A stretch of DNA of 41,915 bases from Halobacteria archaeon (GTDB lineage: Bacteria > Pseudomonadota > Gammaproteobacteria > UBA9214). Shown here piece after piece: positions 1 to 7,517 of this stretch. The DNA lies in NCBI GenBank assembly GCA_013041945.1, contig JABDRC010000289.1, forward strand, positions 1 through 41,915, written 5' to 3'. Every line of letters begins with the position of its first letter. The first letter of the stretch is position 1. The position numbers and the translations under genes are program-made. The notes beneath the pieces were generated by a model, which was not told where the DNA came from, did not search any database, and saw only the letters and a list, made by a program, of their open reading frames with translations.

Positions 1-1133
1 ATGAACAGGTTGATGCCGACCGGTGGTGTGCTGTAACCGATTTCGAGATTGGCGAGAAAGATAATGCCCAGGTGAACCGGGTGAATGCCGTAGTTTGCGG
101 CGATTGGCAGGATCAGCGGCACCACGACCACGGTCGCCGAGAAGATGTCCATCATGCAGCCGACCACCAGCAGGAACAGGTTCAGGAGAATCAGGAACTG
201 CAGTTCGGAATCGATATGCTGCTCGATCCAGCCGAGCATCTTCATCGGCAGCTGCGCATCGATCAGCAGGTTGGTCAGGCCCATCGCCACACTGAGGATG
301 ATCAGGATGCTGCCCACCAGGATTGCAGTTTTTCTCATCAGTGCGGGCAGCTCCCGGACAAGCTGGATCTCGCGGTGGATGACACTCTCCAGCAGCAGGA
401 CATAGATCGCTGTGCAGGCCGCCGCCTCGCCGATGGTCACGTAGCCGCCGAAGATACCGACGATGATGCTGACCGGCAGCAGCAGGTCCCAGGCGCCCTC
501 GCGCAGCGCGGTGTACAGTTGCTTCATCGAGAAGTGGTGGCGCGGCACGTCTGTGCGCCTGCCGTTGTACATGCAATAGATGCCCAGGATCACCATCAGC
601 AGGGTGCCCGGCACGATGCCGGCCAGGAACAGCTGGTCGATGCTGACGCCCGAGACGATGCCGTACAGCAGGATGGCGAGGCTCGGCGGGAACAGCAGCC
701 CGAGCGATCCCGAGGTCGTCAGCAGCCCCAGGTTGAAGCGTTCCCCGTAGCCGGCACGCAGCAGCATGGGGAACATCAGGCCGCCGAGGGCCAGGATGGT
801 CACGCCCGAGGCACCGGAGAATGCGGTAAAGAAGGCGCACGAGCCGAGCGTGACAGCGGCCATGCCGCCGGGCAGCCAGCCGACCATGGCATTGAACAGC
901 TGGATCATGCGCTGGGGCGCCCCGCCCGCGGCCAGCACCACGCCGGCAAAGGTGAACAGCGGGATCGCGGCCAGGTAGGGCGATGCGGCGAGGCGGTTCA
1001 GCTCGACGGCCAGCAGCGCCGGGTCAAGGCCGGCATTGAACGTTGCCAGCAGGCTGCCGGCGGCCAGGGCGATAAACAGCGGCATGCCGAGCAGGGCCAG
1101 CAATATGATGCAAATGACCAGCAGCCCGGTCAT
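1..1133 (-). CDS. dctM: TRAP transporter large permease DctM (3' end cut by window edge)
   Basis: Large membrane subunit of a tripartite ATP-independent periplasmic transporter, which couples solute uptake to an ion gradient across the inner membrane. Reading the minus strand from the ATG at 1133 gives 377 codons without a stop. The protein begins MTGLLVICIILLALLGMP and shows many hydrophobic helices, the FSGASGVT segment, LGLLFPPSLAILLYG and, close to the edge, the family signature STPPVGINLF. Members are usually about 425-430 residues, so roughly the last 50 are outside the window. Its ATG overlaps the TGA of dctQ (ATGA), indicating translational coupling. The substrate cannot be read from this subunit. 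Confidence 0.93.
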   Translation of the reverse strand, partial: MTGLLVICIILLALLGMPLFIALAAGSLLATFNAGLDPALLAVELNRLAASPYLAAIPLFTFAGVVLAAGGAPQRMIQLFNAMVGWLPGGMAAVTLGSCAFFTAFSGASGVTILALGGLMFPMLLRAGYGERFNLGLLTTSGSLGLLFPPSLAILLYGIVSGVSIDQLFLAGIVPGTLLMVILGIYCMYNGRRTDVPRHHFSMKQLYTALREGAWDLLLPVSIIVGIFGGYVTIGEAAACTAIYVLLLESVIHREIQLVRELPALMRKTAILVGSILIILSVAMGLTNLLIDAQLPMKMLGWIEQHIDSELQFLILLNLFLLVVGCMMDIFSATVVVVPLILPIAANYGIHPVHLGIIFLANLEIGYSTPPVGINLF

Positions 1134-1627
1134 AAATGCCCCTCGTCACGGTTGTCGGGGAATGCGGCACCGAGGAGGAAGTGCACGCTCAACAGGCCGA
1201 AACCGAACGGGGTAATGAGTGCCAGGATGGATGACCAGCGCTCGTACTCCGCCACGTACTGCCAGTCGTCATACCAGAAACGTACGGCGGCCCAGGTCAG
1301 TATCACGCACACGATGGCCGAGATCAGGTACAACGGACGCCTGAGTGCATGCAGGCGATGCGGTTCGACCAGCACGGCCAGCACATCGATGCGGATGTGG
1401 CGGTGCTCCTCGATCGCCAGGGCGGCGCCGAAGAAAGTCACATACAGCACCAGGTAACGGGACAGGATGTCGGCGTGCGGAATGCCGCTGTCGAACAGGT
1501 TGCGCAGCACAACCTGTGCGCCGACCAGCAACAGCAGCAACAGCAGGGAAGTGCAGGCCATGAAGCCGTCCAGGCGGACCAGCGAGTGTCGCAGGCTGGT
1601 GACCCAGGCGGGTTCAGCCATCGGCAT
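1130..1627 (-). CDS. dctQ: TRAP transporter small permease DctQ
   Basis: Small membrane subunit that partners DctM. The 165-residue product has four predicted membrane segments: LLLLLLLVGAQVVLRNLF, YLVLYVTFFGAALAIEE, LYLISAIVCVILTWAAV and ILALITPFGFGLLSVHFLLG. It carries the typical 'EEHRHIRIDVL' stretch after the second helix. It overlaps the end of dctP by 14 nt and the start of dctM by 4 nt, so the three permease genes are a tight operon. The start could also be the Met two codons further in. Small, fast-evolving family; the call rests on hydropathy, the HIRIDV motif and context. Confidence 0.92.
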   Translation of the reverse strand: MPMAEPAWVTSLRHSLVRLDGFMACTSLLLLLLLVGAQVVLRNLFDSGIPHADILSRYLVLYVTFFGAALAIEEHRHIRIDVLAVLVEPHRLHALRRPLYLISAIVCVILTWAAVRFWYDDWQYVAEYERWSSILALITPFGFGLLSVHFLLGAAFPDNRDEGHL

Positions 1628-2669
1628 GCGGCGGTGTTTCGGCGTGCTTCACGCGGTACTCGCGGATCAGTGCCCGCACGCGCTCGATCAGCGAGCCCGG
1701 TAAATAACCGTTGTCGATCAGAGACTGGCCGGCCGCCGCACTGATGGTCTCGATCTCGCCGCTGACCAGGTCGGCATCGCCCTCAATCAGCTGCAGGCCG
1801 TGTTCCTGCAAAACCTCCAGTCCGGCCTCGTTATCGCGCCGCGTCGCGGTGACCAGCTTCTCGCCGGTGGCACGCCCGGTGCGCTTCAGCAGCAGCTGCA
1901 GATCCTGCGGCAGCCCCTGGAAAAACCGGCGCGACACCACCAGTGAACCGATACCGTTGGCCATCGGTACATTGGTGATGTATTGCGTCTTCGAGAACCA
2001 CTGCAGGGCCAGGGCGCCGAGCGGCGGTGCATACACGGTATCGATCATGCCGGTCGACAGGCTGGTATAGACGTCGATGACGGACAGGGGGACCGGTGAC
2101 AGTCCGCTGGCATCGAAAAACGCCTTGCCCAGCGGATCACCCTGCCAGTACCACAGGCGCGCCTTTGCCAGGTCTTCGAGTGAGCGGATCGGTTGCCTGG
2201 AAAAAAAATACACGTACCCGACTTCCATCCAGCCGAGCATTTCGTAGCCGTTGTCGCGGTAACCCTGCTCGATATCCGGCATGAGCTGCTCGCGCACATA
2301 GTCGATTTCGTGGATGTTCTCGAACAGGAACGGCAGCTCCAGCACGCGCGCGGGGGAATAGATCCGCCCGATGCCATAGCCGGTGAAGGCGCCGCCATGC
2401 AGCTGTCCGAAGCGGATCTTTTTCAGTACGTCGGGCTCATCCCCCTGGACGCCGCCGGGATAAATCTTGAATACCAGCCGGCCGCCGCTTTCCGTTTTTA
2501 CGGTCTCCGCCCATTCCTCGAGCAGGTTCATCCAGGTGGTGCCCGACGGGGCCAGTGTGGCGAACTTGAGTACCCAGGTCTTTTCGGCCAGCAGTGGCGG
2601 GGAGAGCAGTGCGAGGACCAGCGCGACCGGCAGGATAATCAGCAGGCGGCTTGTCCGGGCGCCGTTCAA
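1614..2669 (-). CDS. dctP: TRAP transporter periplasmic solute-binding protein, DctP family (TatP-like)
   Basis: Periplasmic ligand-binding subunit. The 351-residue product has an N-terminal signal (hydrophobic stretch LLIILPVALVLALLSPPLLA, cleavage likely before EKTW) followed by the DctP fold: LKFATLAPSGTTW, GGVQGDEPDVLKKIRFGQL, ELPFLFEN, PLSVIDVYTSLSTGMIDTVY. In ordinary DctP proteins a conserved Arg near residue 170-175 binds a substrate carboxylate. Here the stretch reads KARLWYWQGDP, with Trp173 at the likely Arg position and Arg171 two residues earlier. That and the neighbouring tatT suggest the TPAT branch, whose ligands are thought to be hydrophobic rather than C4-dicarboxylates. Start overlaps the tatT stop (ATGA). 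Confidence 0.92.
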   Translation of the reverse strand: MNGARTSRLLIILPVALVLALLSPPLLAEKTWVLKFATLAPSGTTWMNLLEEWAETVKTESGGRLVFKIYPGGVQGDEPDVLKKIRFGQLHGGAFTGYGIGRIYSPARVLELPFLFENIHEIDYVREQLMPDIEQGYRDNGYEMLGWMEVGYVYFFSRQPIRSLEDLAKARLWYWQGDPLGKAFFDASGLSPVPLSVIDVYTSLSTGMIDTVYAPPLGALALQWFSKTQYITNVPMANGIGSLVVSRRFFQGLPQDLQLLLKRTGRATGEKLVTATRRDNEAGLEVLQEHGLQLIEGDADLVSGEIETISAAAGQSLIDNGYLPGSLIERVRALIREYRVKHAETPPHADG

Positions 2670-3565
2670 AACCAGTCGTCCTCGTGTGCCAGCAGCTCAT
2701 GCGCCTTGCGCCTGGCGATGGTGTTGACCAGCGCCATCTCGGGATACAGGTCATCCGGCGCATTGCGAACCTTTTGCAGCGTGTCATGGAACGCCTTGCG
2801 GTCCAGCTGCTGACGGTACAGGTATTCCGCCTTGAGCAGATCGACCAGCAGCAGTTTCTGCCCGTTGATCTCGTGCGCGCGCGCAAAGTGCTGTTGCGAG
2901 CGCGCGAAGTCGCCGCCCAGCATGGGAGGACGGGCGCCGTAATAGACACCGAAAAACATGTGCGCGCCGCCGTGGTAGTAGTCATCGTCGTGTTCGATGA
3001 CGCCCTGCATCAGGGCGGCGGCATTGCCGAAGCCGGCGATGCTGCGGACATTGTCGCGGTTGAGGTCGATCCACTTGCCGAGGCAGGAAGCAGTCCAGAA
3101 CAGCGCCGGTACCGCGCGGCTGTCGAGCCGTGCGACCGCGTTGGCCAGCTGTTCCGTGCCGGTGCGCTCCGGGTCCAGTGACATGCCGGCCTGTTGCAGC
3201 GCCAGCCGTGCATGCTCGTAGCAGCGCCGGTACAGCAGCGAGGCGCGTGCGCGGTCTTCGTCTTCGATAAAGCCGTAGCTGTAGCCGTAGAAACCCTCCG
3301 CGGCATACAGGCGCAGCACGGTGTTGCCGGGATCCTCGATCAGCATGCCCTCGACGAGCTTGATGTTGGCCGGTATGGCCGCGCGCGCGAGTTGCAGGTC
3401 GGTCTCGCGGTTCATTGCCTCGATACCGCTGTCGAGGATAGCCTGGGAGCTGCGCACCACGATCTGGCCCATGGAGCAGGCGGTGAGCAGGGTCATGCTG
3501 ACCAGCAGGCCGGTTACCCTGAGGGGAGCGAACAACCGCTTGTAATGGCTTGTCTGCATAAGCAT
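2666..3565 (-). CDS. tatT: TRAP-associated TPR-like lipoprotein TatT
   Basis: A TatT-family protein (the T component of TPR-protein-associated TRAP transporters, first characterised as the Treponema pallidum Tp0956/Tp0957 pair). The 299-residue product has a lipoprotein signal with lipobox LTAC (Cys30). The rest is helical and TPR-like, with family stretches such as ANIKLVEGMLIEDPGN, AAEGFYGYSYGFIEDED, FWTASCLGKWIDLN and FFGVYYGARPPMLGGD. In T. pallidum TatT forms a trimer that docks the solute-binding protein; the same role is inferred here. It lies 5 nt downstream of dapE and overlaps dctP by 4 nt. The Met two codons downstream is an alternative start; neither has a strong ribosome-binding site, consistent with coupling to dapE. 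Confidence 0.9.
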   Translation of the reverse strand: MLMQTSHYKRLFAPLRVTGLLVSMTLLTACSMGQIVVRSSQAILDSGIEAMNRETDLQLARAAIPANIKLVEGMLIEDPGNTVLRLYAAEGFYGYSYGFIEDEDRARASLLYRRCYEHARLALQQAGMSLDPERTGTEQLANAVARLDSRAVPALFWTASCLGKWIDLNRDNVRSIAGFGNAAALMQGVIEHDDDYYHGGAHMFFGVYYGARPPMLGGDFARSQQHFARAHEINGQKLLLVDLLKAEYLYRQQLDRKAFHDTLQKVRNAPDDLYPEMALVNTIARRKAHELLAHEDDWF

Positions 3566-3570
3566 GGAGA

Positions 3571-4701
3571 TCAGCTGAGTAATTGTTTGAGAATTTCCTC
3601 GTATATTACAGATAAATCGTCAATTTCTGAAACCCGGATACATTCGTTTACCTGGTGGATGGTGGCATTGACCGGTCCGAGTTCGACCACCTGGGCACCG
3701 GTTGGTGCGATAAAGCGGCCATCGGAGGTGCCGCCGCTGGTCGAGAGCCCGGTATGAATACCGGTGACCTTGCGGATGGCCACGGTGGCGGCATCCACCA
3801 GTTCGCCGGCCGGCGTGAGAAACGGCTGCCCGGAGAGCTTCCAGTCCAGTGTGTAGTCCAGTCCGTAACGGTCCAGAATGGCATGCGTCCGCGTGCGGAT
3901 CGATTCGACCGATGATTCGGTGGAAAAGCGCAGGTTGAACATGACATCCAGCGTGCCCGGTATGACGTTTTCGGTCCCGTCACCGGCGCGGATATTGGAT
4001 ATCTGGAAGCTGGTCGGCGGGAAATGCTCGTTGCCGCTGTCCCATTCAACCGCGGCGAGTTCCGCCAGCGCCGGTGCGGCGCGGTGAATCGGGTTGTCGG
4101 CCAGTCCGGGGTAGGCAACGTGGCCCTGTTTGCCCTGGATGCGCAGCTTGCCGTTGAATGAGCCGCGACGGCCGTTCTTGATGATGTCGCCGGTGCGTTC
4201 CCGGCTCGAGGGTTCGCCGACCAGGCACCAGTCGATCTTCTCGTTGCGCGCCTCGAGGTGCTCGACCACCCTGACCGTACCGTCGATGGACGGGCCTTCC
4301 TCGTCACTGGTTATGAGGAATGCCATCGAGCCCCGGTGTGCCGGGTGCGCGGCAACGAAGCGTTCGCAGGCAGTGACCATGGCGGCAATGCTGCTTTTCA
4401 TGTCCACGGCGCCGCGCCCGTACAGGTAGCCGTCGCGCACCTCGGGTGCAAACGGATCGGACTGCCAGGCATCCGGCGGGCCGGGCGGTACCACGTCGGT
4501 ATGTCCGGCGAATGCAAGCAGCGGAGCGTCCGTGCCGCGCCGCGCCCACAGGTTGTCGACTTCGCCGAAGCGCAGGTGCTCGACAGTGAAGCCGATGGCG
4601 CCGAGCCGTTCGGCCAGCAGTAGCTGGCAACCGGCATCGTCCGGGGTCACGGACTCACGTGCGACCAGGTCGCGGACGAGGTCCTGTGTATCGCTCATCA
4701 T
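3571..4701 (-). CDS. dapE: Succinyl-diaminopimelate desuccinylase
   Basis: Hydrolyses N-succinyl-LL-diaminopimelate to LL-diaminopimelate and succinate in the succinylase branch of lysine and peptidoglycan precursor synthesis. An M20 di-zinc hydrolase of 376 residues, the usual DapE length. Visible metal and catalytic residues are His67 and Asp69 (FAGHTDVVPPG), Asp100 (GRGAVDMK), Glu134/Glu135 (SDEEG), Glu163 (GEPSS) and the late His in ATIHQVNE; all match the known DapE positions. The start ATG shares one base with the yffB stop (TGATG), and a second ATG follows at once. yffB, dapE and the TRAP genes therefore read as one transcript. Confidence 0.97.
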   Translation of the reverse strand: MMSDTQDLVRDLVARESVTPDDAGCQLLLAERLGAIGFTVEHLRFGEVDNLWARRGTDAPLLAFAGHTDVVPPGPPDAWQSDPFAPEVRDGYLYGRGAVDMKSSIAAMVTACERFVAAHPAHRGSMAFLITSDEEGPSIDGTVRVVEHLEARNEKIDWCLVGEPSSRERTGDIIKNGRRGSFNGKLRIQGKQGHVAYPGLADNPIHRAAPALAELAAVEWDSGNEHFPPTSFQISNIRAGDGTENVIPGTLDVMFNLRFSTESSVESIRTRTHAILDRYGLDYTLDWKLSGQPFLTPAGELVDAATVAIRKVTGIHTGLSTSGGTSDGRFIAPTGAQVVELGPVNATIHQVNECIRVSEIDDLSVIYEEILKQLLS

Positions 4702-5045
4702 CAGTTGAAGATTTCGCCGTAGCTATCCGCAGAAAAACCGAGGTAGTGTTGCCGGCTCACGGCCAGCACCGGGCGTTTGATGATGGCGGGATTGTCCAGC
4801 ATGATCTGCAGGGCACGCGTCCGGTCGACACCGTCGCGCACCTTGTCCGGCAGTCTGCGCCAGGTCGTGCCGCGACGGTTGAGCAGCCGTTCCCAGCCAA
4901 GCTGCTGTTCCCACGCCTGCAGGGTCTTTTTGTCCAGCCCGTCACTGCGTACGTCGTGGAAGGTGTACTCCACCCCGTTATCGTCCAGCCAGCGACGCGC
5001 CTTGCGCACAGTGTCGCAGGTTTTGATGCCGTAGAGTGTCGTCAT
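4701..5045 (-). CDS. yffB: ArsC/Spx-family thiol protein YffB
   Basis: Small thioredoxin-fold protein of the arsenate reductase/Spx family. I chose the ATG at 5045 (114 residues, beginning MTTLYGIKTCDTVRKA), where family members begin; a longer reading frame upstream lacks similarity. There is a single N-terminal Cys10, followed by GVEYTFHDVRSDG and the family signature LDNPAIIKRPVL. Its role is not established; glutathione-linked thiol chemistry has been proposed for the family. It commonly lies between dapD and dapE or beside dapE in gammaproteobacteria, as here. It is coupled to dapE by an overlapping stop and start. Confidence 0.92.
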   Translation of the reverse strand: MTTLYGIKTCDTVRKARRWLDDNGVEYTFHDVRSDGLDKKTLQAWEQQLGWERLLNRRGTTWRRLPDKVRDGVDRTRALQIMLDNPAIIKRPVLAVSRQHYLGFSADSYGEIFN

Positions 5046-5086
5046 GAGTGACCGGCCAATTAAACGTCCAGCAGGAATATCACACC

Positions 5087-5114
5087 TGTATATTAGTATT
5101 GTATATGTATGCAA
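5087..5114 (-). promoter_or_regulatory. Possible sigma-70 promoter for yffB-dapE-TRAP transcript
   Basis: Reading the minus strand, TTGCAT (5114-5109) is followed after 16 bp by TATACA (5092-5087), in a conspicuously AT-rich stretch just upstream of the yffB ATG at 5045. Transcription would start near 5080. The -35 match is poor, so this is a candidate only. Confidence 0.35.
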
Positions 5115-5120
5115 TTATTG

Positions 5121-5183
5121 CCACAGAACCACACGGAATAACACGGAAAAAACATTTCTAATCTTTCCGTGTAGTTCCGTGGC
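5121..5183. repeat. Imperfect inverted repeat of the CCACAGA/CACGGAA type
   Basis: Between dapD (ends 5221) and yffB the left arm CCACAGAACCACACGGAA, continuing ACACGGAAA, is mirrored by TTTCCGTGTAGTTCCGTGGC ending at 5183. The arms pair imperfectly around a short AT-rich loop. The same style of repeat (CCACAGAG...CACAGAG) occurs near 41400-41706. It lies downstream of dapD and could act as an RNA structure, but no U-run follows on the minus strand. Confidence 0.7.
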
Positions 5184-5220
5184 TATCGATTTTCATGTTT
5201 AAAGTATGCGCCGCAAAAAT

Positions 5221-6042
5221 CTAGATATCACGCAATAGCTCATTGATGCCGACCTTGGAGCGGGTCTTATCGTCGACGCGCTTGACGATGACCGCGCAAT
5301 ACAGGCTGTATTTGCCGTCCTTCGATGGCAGGTTGCCGGACACGACCACGGAGCCGGCCGGTATGCGGCCATACAGGACCTCGTCTTTTTCGCGATCATA
5401 GATGCGCGTGCTTTGCCCGATGTAGACGCCCATGGAAATGACCGAGCCTTCCTCGACGATGACGCCCTCCACGACTTCAGAACGGGCGCCGATGAAGCAG
5501 TTGTCCTCGATAATCGTCGGGGCTGCCTGGACCGGCTCCAGCACACCGCCGATGCCGACGCCGCCGGAGAGATGCACGTTCTTGCCGATCTGCGCACAGG
5601 AGCCGACCGTCGCCCAGGTGTCCACCATGGTGCCGCTGTCGACGTAGGCGCCGATGTTGACGTACGACGGCATCAGCACGGCGCCGGATGCGATATAGGA
5701 GCCCTTGCGCGCGGTGGCCGGCGGTACGACGCGGACGCCGCCGTCGCGGAATTCACGCGAGTTGGTGTCGGCATACTTCGATGGCACCTTGTCGTAGTAA
5801 TTGGTGAAACCGCCCTTGATGAAGGCGTTGTCCTCGATGCGGAACGACAGCAATACCGCCTTTTTCAGCCAGTCATTGACCACCCACTCGCCGTTTTTCT
5901 TTTCGGCAACGCGCGCCACACCCCGGTCGAGCAATTCGATTGCCTCCAGCGTGGCCTCCTTGACGTGGGTTTCCACGCTGCGCGGAGTAATGTCCGCGCG
6001 CCGTTCGAAGGCCTCTTCGATGGTTGACTGTATGTTGCTCAT
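5221..6042 (-). CDS. dapD: Tetrahydrodipicolinate N-succinyltransferase
   Basis: Transfers succinyl from succinyl-CoA to tetrahydrodipicolinate, the first step of the succinylase branch of the lysine pathway. From the ATG at 6042 the product is 273 residues, nearly the E. coli length. The upstream Met (6066) is less likely because GGAGA sits about 11 nt before the chosen start and homologues begin MxxLQxxIEEAFE. An N-terminal helical domain is followed by a left-handed beta-helix of hexapeptide repeats, with VVPPATARKGSYI, VNIGAYVDSGTMVDTWATVG and IGARSEVVEGVIVEEG visible. It sits between dapC and yffB-dapE. Confidence 0.97.
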   Translation of the reverse strand: MSNIQSTIEEAFERRADITPRSVETHVKEATLEAIELLDRGVARVAEKKNGEWVVNDWLKKAVLLSFRIEDNAFIKGGFTNYYDKVPSKYADTNSREFRDGGVRVVPPATARKGSYIASGAVLMPSYVNIGAYVDSGTMVDTWATVGSCAQIGKNVHLSGGVGIGGVLEPVQAAPTIIEDNCFIGARSEVVEGVIVEEGSVISMGVYIGQSTRIYDREKDEVLYGRIPAGSVVVSGNLPSKDGKYSLYCAVIVKRVDDKTRSKVGINELLRDI

Positions 6043-6090
6043 TTGTTCGGTCTCTCCGGGGATCATTGAACAGGGCGATTATGATAACCG

Positions 6091-7287
6091 CTACAGGCCC
6101 TGAATGTAGGATTTAATGCGCTGTGCGGCCTCGATACAGTCTTCCAGCGGTGCGACCAGCGCCATGCGCACGTGTCGCTGCCCGGGATTGCCGTTGGCGC
6201 CGCTGCGTGAAAGGTAACTGCCCGGAAGCACCTTGACATGCTGCTGCAGCCACAGCCCGCGGGCGAAGTCGGCATCATCGACCGGCGTTTGCGGCCACAG
6301 GTAGAAACCGGCTGCCGGCGCGTGTACATCGATATGCACAACCAGGATATCCAGCACGGCGGAAAATTTTTCGTCATACAGGCGGCGGTTCTCCGCGACA
6401 TGAGCTTCATCCTGCCAGGCACGCACGCTCGCGGCCTGCGTGGCAGGCGGCATGGCGCTGCCATGGTAGGTCCGGTAGCGCAGGAAGTGTTCGACCAGGT
6501 TGCGGTCGCCGGCCACGAATCCCGAACGCAGGCCCGGGGCGTTCGAGCGCTTGGACAGGCTGTGGAATACCAGGCAGCGGCGGTAGTCATCGCGGCCGCT
6601 TGCAATTGCGGCCTGCAGCAACCCGGGCGGTGGTGCGGTGCCCTCAGGATAGATTTCCGCATAGCATTCATCGGAGGCGATAATGAAATCATGTCGCTCG
6701 GCAAGCTCGATCAGTTGTTGCAGCTGTGCGAGCGGCATGACGGCGCCGCTCGGGTTGCCCGGCGTACAGATATACACAAGCTGGCAGCGGGCCCAGACAT
6801 GGTCGGGAACGGCATCGAGATCCGGCCGGTAGCCCGTTGCACGCGTCGTGTCCATGAAATACGGTTCGGCACCGGCCAGCAGGGCGGCGCCCTCGTAGAT
6901 CTGGTAGAAGGGGTTCGGCATCGCAACCAGCGGTTTTTCCGACCGGTCGATGATGCATTGTGCAAACGCAAACAGCGCTTCGCGGGTGCCGTTTACCGGC
7001 AGTACCTGGTGTGCGGGGTCCAGGCTGCCGGCGGGCAGTGAGAAACGCTGCGTCAGCCAGTCGGCGATGGCAGCGCGCAGTTCGTCACTGCCGCGCGTGA
7101 GTGGATAGCGCGACAGGCCGTGCAGGTGTTCAAGCAGTGTCTCGGCAATAAAGCCGGGTGTGGTATGCCGTGGTTCGCCGATCGACAGCGATATTTCGTG
7201 CCGGTCGCGGGGCGGCGCGGTGCCGGCGAACAGGGTCGCCAGCCGTTCGAACGGGTAGGGCTGCAACCTTGACATATCAGGATTCAT
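6091..7287 (-). CDS. dapC: Succinyldiaminopimelate transaminase
   Basis: PLP-dependent class I aminotransferase that converts N-succinyl-2-amino-6-oxopimelate to N-succinyl-LL-diaminopimelate with glutamate as amino donor. I start at ATG 7287 (398 residues, MNPDMSRLQPYPFERL), the N-terminus seen in gammaproteobacterial DapC proteins. A longer frame to 7386 has no family similarity. The PLP lysine is in FHSLSKRSNAPGLRSGF; the CTPGNPSGAV and ASDECYAEIY motifs bind the cofactor. It heads the minus-strand dap group, followed by dapD after 48 nt. With DapD and DapE, three enzymes of the branch are encoded together; dapA and dapB are not in the window. Confidence 0.95.
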   Translation of the reverse strand: MNPDMSRLQPYPFERLATLFAGTAPPRDRHEISLSIGEPRHTTPGFIAETLLEHLHGLSRYPLTRGSDELRAAIADWLTQRFSLPAGSLDPAHQVLPVNGTREALFAFAQCIIDRSEKPLVAMPNPFYQIYEGAALLAGAEPYFMDTTRATGYRPDLDAVPDHVWARCQLVYICTPGNPSGAVMPLAQLQQLIELAERHDFIIASDECYAEIYPEGTAPPPGLLQAAIASGRDDYRRCLVFHSLSKRSNAPGLRSGFVAGDRNLVEHFLRYRTYHGSAMPPATQAASVRAWQDEAHVAENRRLYDEKFSAVLDILVVHIDVHAPAAGFYLWPQTPVDDADFARGLWLQQHVKVLPGSYLSRSGANGNPGQRHVRMALVAPLEDCIEAAQRIKSYIQGL

Positions 7288-7362
7288 GACGTTGTTGTTA
7301 TCGCTGCCCGGTGTGCCCGGTTTGCAATTTCCTGCTGTGCCTGTTTGGATACGGGCGGCAAG

Positions 7363-7368
7363 TATAAT
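7363..7368 (+). promoter_or_regulatory. Perfect TATAAT -10 box in the dapC/EamA divergent region
   Basis: The 230 bp between dapC and the EamA-type gene hold one exact TATAAT in GC-rich surroundings. No good -35 lies 16-18 bp upstream (CCTGTT at 17 bp). On the other strand the same bases read TATACT, so the region could serve dapC instead. Nothing else definite is seen in this gap. Confidence 0.3.
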
Positions 7369-7517
7369 GGATCCGGGCGCCGGCATTAAACCGAAGCCGG
7401 TTACCTCTCCCGTATCCCCGCCGTTCGGCCGCTGCGGCAGTGAGGCGGGCAGGGAGGCCGGCCAGGAGGGCTATCATCAAATTCTGTTATTCGATCCCCT
7501 CATCATGAGGAGGAGGG

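Noticed and set aside
72..1457. Long plus-strand open frame of 461 codons antisense to dctM/dctQ
   Set aside because: It is rich in Gln, His, Asp and Arg with no domain, and lies opposite clear DctM and DctQ coding. It is the usual antisense shadow of a GC-rich gene.
3571..7287. A new biosynthetic or defence cluster around the dap genes
   Set aside because: All genes match known lysine-pathway enzymes or the familiar yffB neighbour, in a common gammaproteobacterial arrangement.
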